Of a stretch of DNA of 7,180 nt, positions 5,714-7,180 are shown one piece after another; position 1 is the stretch's first letter, and every line of letters begins with the position of its first letter. Both the position numbers and the translations under genes were made by a program. The notes under the pieces were generated by a model. That model was not told where the DNA came from, did no database searches, and saw nothing but the letters and a program-made list of their open reading frames with translations. The stretch spans positions 1 to 7,180 of the forward strand of contig JAJRAG010000164.1 in NCBI GenBank assembly GCA_028682925.1, written 5' to 3'. Origin of the DNA: Methanomassiliicoccales archaeon (GTDB taxonomy: Archaea; Thermoplasmatota; Thermoplasmata; Methanomassiliicoccales; JACIVX01).

Positions 5714-5844
5714 CTAATGTCTCTCCCGACTAGTATGAACTTCCAAAACGTTGAATATCGAAGAAGCCATCAGTCCCCTATTGACACGGCGATATCTGCA
5801 TTGTCAGGCCGGAGCGCCGCGGAAGCAATGAAGGGAGGATCGAC

Positions 5845-6039
5845 ATGAGACTGCTGCTCAGAATGATACAGGACTTGAACACAGGAAAGGGGGTCATCGA
5901 GGTGCTGGAACAGAAGACCATTACATGCAGAGCCCGGGTAGGAATGATCTCGTACGATGACGAGGCGGGCAAGAAATTCTTCGTGGATGCATTGACGCAG
6001 ATGGGGAATACCGGAGAGGTAATCCCCCTAAAGAAGTGA
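5845..6039 (+). CDS. Small protein of unknown function, first of a tandem paralog pair
   Basis: This 64-residue protein is not recognised. It starts MRLLLRMIQD, continues through TGKGVIEVLEQK, then VGMISYDDEAGKKFFVDAL, and ends GEVIPLKK. The alternating hydrophobic pattern suggests two or three strands followed by one helix (SYDDEAGKKFFVDALTQM). It has one Cys (C28), no signal peptide and no membrane segment. The ATG has an excellent ribosome site, GGGAGG (5833-5838), 6 bases ahead. The next gene encodes a protein matching it without gaps over 62 residues, with about 30 identities, so both are real, conserved products of a duplication, probably co-transcribed. Upstream, TTGAATATC around 5750 is a weak TATA candidate. 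A structural or partner role, perhaps as a heterodimer with its paralog, is speculation. Confidence 0.82.
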   Translation: MRLLLRMIQDLNTGKGVIEVLEQKTITCRARVGMISYDDEAGKKFFVDALTQMGNTGEVIPLKK

Positions 6040-6050
6040 GGCGGTACGAA

Positions 6051-6239
6051 ATGAGGCTCATATTAAAGGTCGCTCAGGATGACAAATCTGGTAAAGGAGT
6101 GATAGAGATAATAGAGGACAAAGGACCGATGATCAAAGCTATGGTCGGCTTCCTGTCCTACGAGAACGAGGAACAGAAGAAGTTCTACATCGACACACTC
6201 CTCAAAGGCGGGAAGTTCGGAGAGGTCGAGAACCTCTAG
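6051..6239 (+). CDS. Small protein of unknown function, second of a tandem paralog pair
   Basis: A 62-residue paralog of the preceding gene, aligned without gaps: shared MRL.L...QD...GKGVIE..E.K, then A.VG..SY..E..KKF..D.L and G..GEV..L. Conservation is strongest in GKGVIE and the SY.-.E..KKF block, which may mark the functional core. The ATG at 6051 is preferred, because GTGAGGCGG ahead of it (GAGG at 6038-6041, 9 bases) overlaps the first gene's stop codon; an in-frame GTG at 6036 would add five residues and overlap the upstream gene by 4 bases. The 11-base gap between the two genes points to one transcript. Its stop codon abuts the stop of the convergent arsM-like gene with no base between them. 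It lacks the Cys of its partner. Function unknown. Confidence 0.82.
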   Translation: MRLILKVAQDDKSGKGVIEIIEDKGPMIKAMVGFLSYENEEQKKFYIDTLLKGGKFGEVENL

Positions 6240-7076
6240 TTAGTATTGTCGAGCAACTGGCTTGAACGCGACGATCCTGTCGTTCGCCACGGCGAGGAAG
6301 GCCTTGACCGCGGTCTCCTCGTCCAGCTTCGTCTTCTTTTTTCTCTCTTTGGCAGCTTCCTTTATGAACGACCGCGCTTCCTTCTCCGAGTAGGTCCTGC
6401 GGTCCGTCACCTTGACCTTCACGAACCCTGCCGACTTGATCTTCGAGATGTACTCCTTCTCTTTCAGTGCTCCTGACACGCAGGCGCTCCATAATTCCAG
6501 GTCTCCCTCCGCCTTCTCCGGCAGATCCTCCAGAAGCACCCTGTCCGATATCGCGAGCTTTCCTCCAGGTCTGAGCACCCTGTACGCCTCCCTGAACACC
6601 CTGTCCTTATCGGTGACTAGGTTGATGACGCAGTTGCTGATTATGACATCAACTGAATCAGGATCAACAGGCAAATTCTCGATATCTCCCTTTCTGAACT
6701 CTATGTTGGAAAAGCCCATCCGTTTCGCGTACTTGTTCGCCTTAGCCAGCATCTCGGGGAGAGCATCGACACCCATCACCCTACCATCTGGTCCGACCTT
6801 CTTCGCCGCGAGGAAAACGTCCAGGCCTGCTCCGCTCCCCATATCTAGAACGACCTGTCCTGGCTTGAGCTCAGCGATGGCCACGGGATTCCCGCACGCA
6901 CAGCTAGAGTTCTTTGCGTCCCCCGGCAGCACCGCAAGATCCTCTGGAGTGTATATCTTCACTATTTCCGAGTCTTCCGACGTAATATCGCAACAAGACT
7001 TGCCTTCTTTGGCGATCTTGCGATAGTGTTTGGCAACCGCCGTACGCACCTTATCCGCCTTCTTTCTTTCGGGCAC
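6240..7076 (-). CDS. arsM: Arsenite S-adenosylmethionine methyltransferase (ArsM type)
   Basis: A cytoplasmic class I methyltransferase of 278 residues (284 from the ATG at 7094), close to characterised ArsM lengths. ArsM converts As(III) to methylated arsenicals using SAM and reducing thiols. Numbering from the ATG at 7094: SAM motif I VLDMGSGAGLDVFLAAKKVG (82-101), GVDALPEML (108-116), NCVINLV (154-160) and LRPGGKLAISD (174-184). The arsenic-binding cysteines are in place: C67 in CACGNP, C155 in NCV, C205 in SACVSGA; a C34-C35 pair matches the extra N-terminal Cys of many ArsM. The GTG at 7076 has AGAGGG (7083-7088) 6 bases ahead; the ATG at 7094 has no ribosome site but could serve a leaderless message from a TTAATTA box near 7120-7126. 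No arsR or pump gene is in view. A related methyltransferase with another substrate is less likely given all three cysteines. Confidence 0.93.
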   Translation of the reverse strand: MPERKKADKVRTAVAKHYRKIAKEGKSCCDITSEDSEIVKIYTPEDLAVLPGDAKNSSCACGNPVAIAELKPGQVVLDMGSGAGLDVFLAAKKVGPDGRVMGVDALPEMLAKANKYAKRMGFSNIEFRKGDIENLPVDPDSVDVIISNCVINLVTDKDRVFREAYRVLRPGGKLAISDRVLLEDLPEKAEGDLELWSACVSGALKEKEYISKIKSAGFVKVKVTDRRTYSEKEARSFIKEAAKERKKKTKLDEETAVKAFLAVANDRIVAFKPVARQY

Positions 7077-7180
7077 ATTGATCCCTCTTAACATTCCAAT
7101 TCAAGAAATCATGACTCGGTAATTAAGTCTCTCCCTGCCTGCGCTTGTTCCGGTCAACAGGACATTCTCGATTGAAGGAT
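7077..7180 (-). promoter_or_regulatory. arsM upstream region
   Basis: Reading on the minus strand, the TTAATTA-like box near 7120-7126 would place a transcript start near 7096-7098, just before the ATG at 7094 and about 20 bases before the GTG at 7076. AGAGGG at 7083-7088 is the likely ribosome site. I see no other gene or clear operator in the remaining bases to the window end. Confidence 0.4.

Noticed and set aside
5782..5806. TGACA...TGTCA dyad ahead of the small paralogs, as a site shared with the PRC-barrel region
   Set aside because: The arms are only 5 bp and the central GATATC is off-centre by one base; the shared TGACAC core is too short to claim a common regulator.
5447..5848. 133-codon plus-strand ORF across the flavoprotein gene
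   Set aside because: It is opposite a well-supported flavoprotein and its translation has no recognisable features; it ends by overlapping the start of the first small paralog.
6412..7026. 204-codon plus-strand ORF opposite arsM
   Set aside because: It is a long shadow frame created by the codon pattern of arsM; it is Ser/Pro-rich with no domain and has no ribosome site.

Overview
The window looks archaeal, most likely an uncultured Thermoplasmata-type euryarchaeon with moderate GC. The signs are a bacterio-opsin-activator-type (HTH_10) regulator, a short stand-alone PRC-barrel protein, a compact-cysteine iron-sulfur flavoprotein, AT-rich boxes about 25 bp ahead of likely transcript starts, and strong GGAGG/GAGGG ribosome binding sites. 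The lineage is an inference from gene content; nothing in the window settles it.

Layout. Bases 1-1886 (minus) hold the first 628 codons of a secreted protein: signal peptide, a DUF7948-type N-terminal domain, then tandem ~64-residue SBBP beta-propeller repeats that run off the left edge. Bases 1887-2308 carry no gene but contain several inverted repeats, one of which overlaps the next start codon. Then come a 90-residue PRC-barrel protein (plus), a ZIP-family metal transporter (minus), a small cupin (plus, divergent from the transporter), a doubtful 69-residue ORF (minus), an HTH_10 regulator with GC-rich palindromes ahead of it (plus), an iron-sulfur flavoprotein of the NADPH-dependent FMN reductase superfamily (minus), two tandem paralogous small proteins of unknown function (plus), and an ArsM-type arsenite methyltransferase (minus). 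The last 86-104 bases hold only the likely arsM promoter region.

How the genes fit together. Apart from the two small paralogs, neighbouring genes alternate in strand, so there is no long operon; each gene seems to have its own promoter. Several genes share a loose metal and redox theme: ZIP transporter, cupin, cysteine-rich regulator, Fe-S flavoprotein and arsenic methylation. No arsR, arsenite pump or other ars gene is visible, so a dedicated arsenic island is not supported. I see no phage, transposon, CRISPR, tRNA or rRNA gene. The parts most worth a second look are the tandem paralogs, the mosaic near-identity of the propeller repeats, and the dyad sites in front of the PRC-barrel, cupin and regulator genes. 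I did not find convincing evidence of a new multi-gene system.
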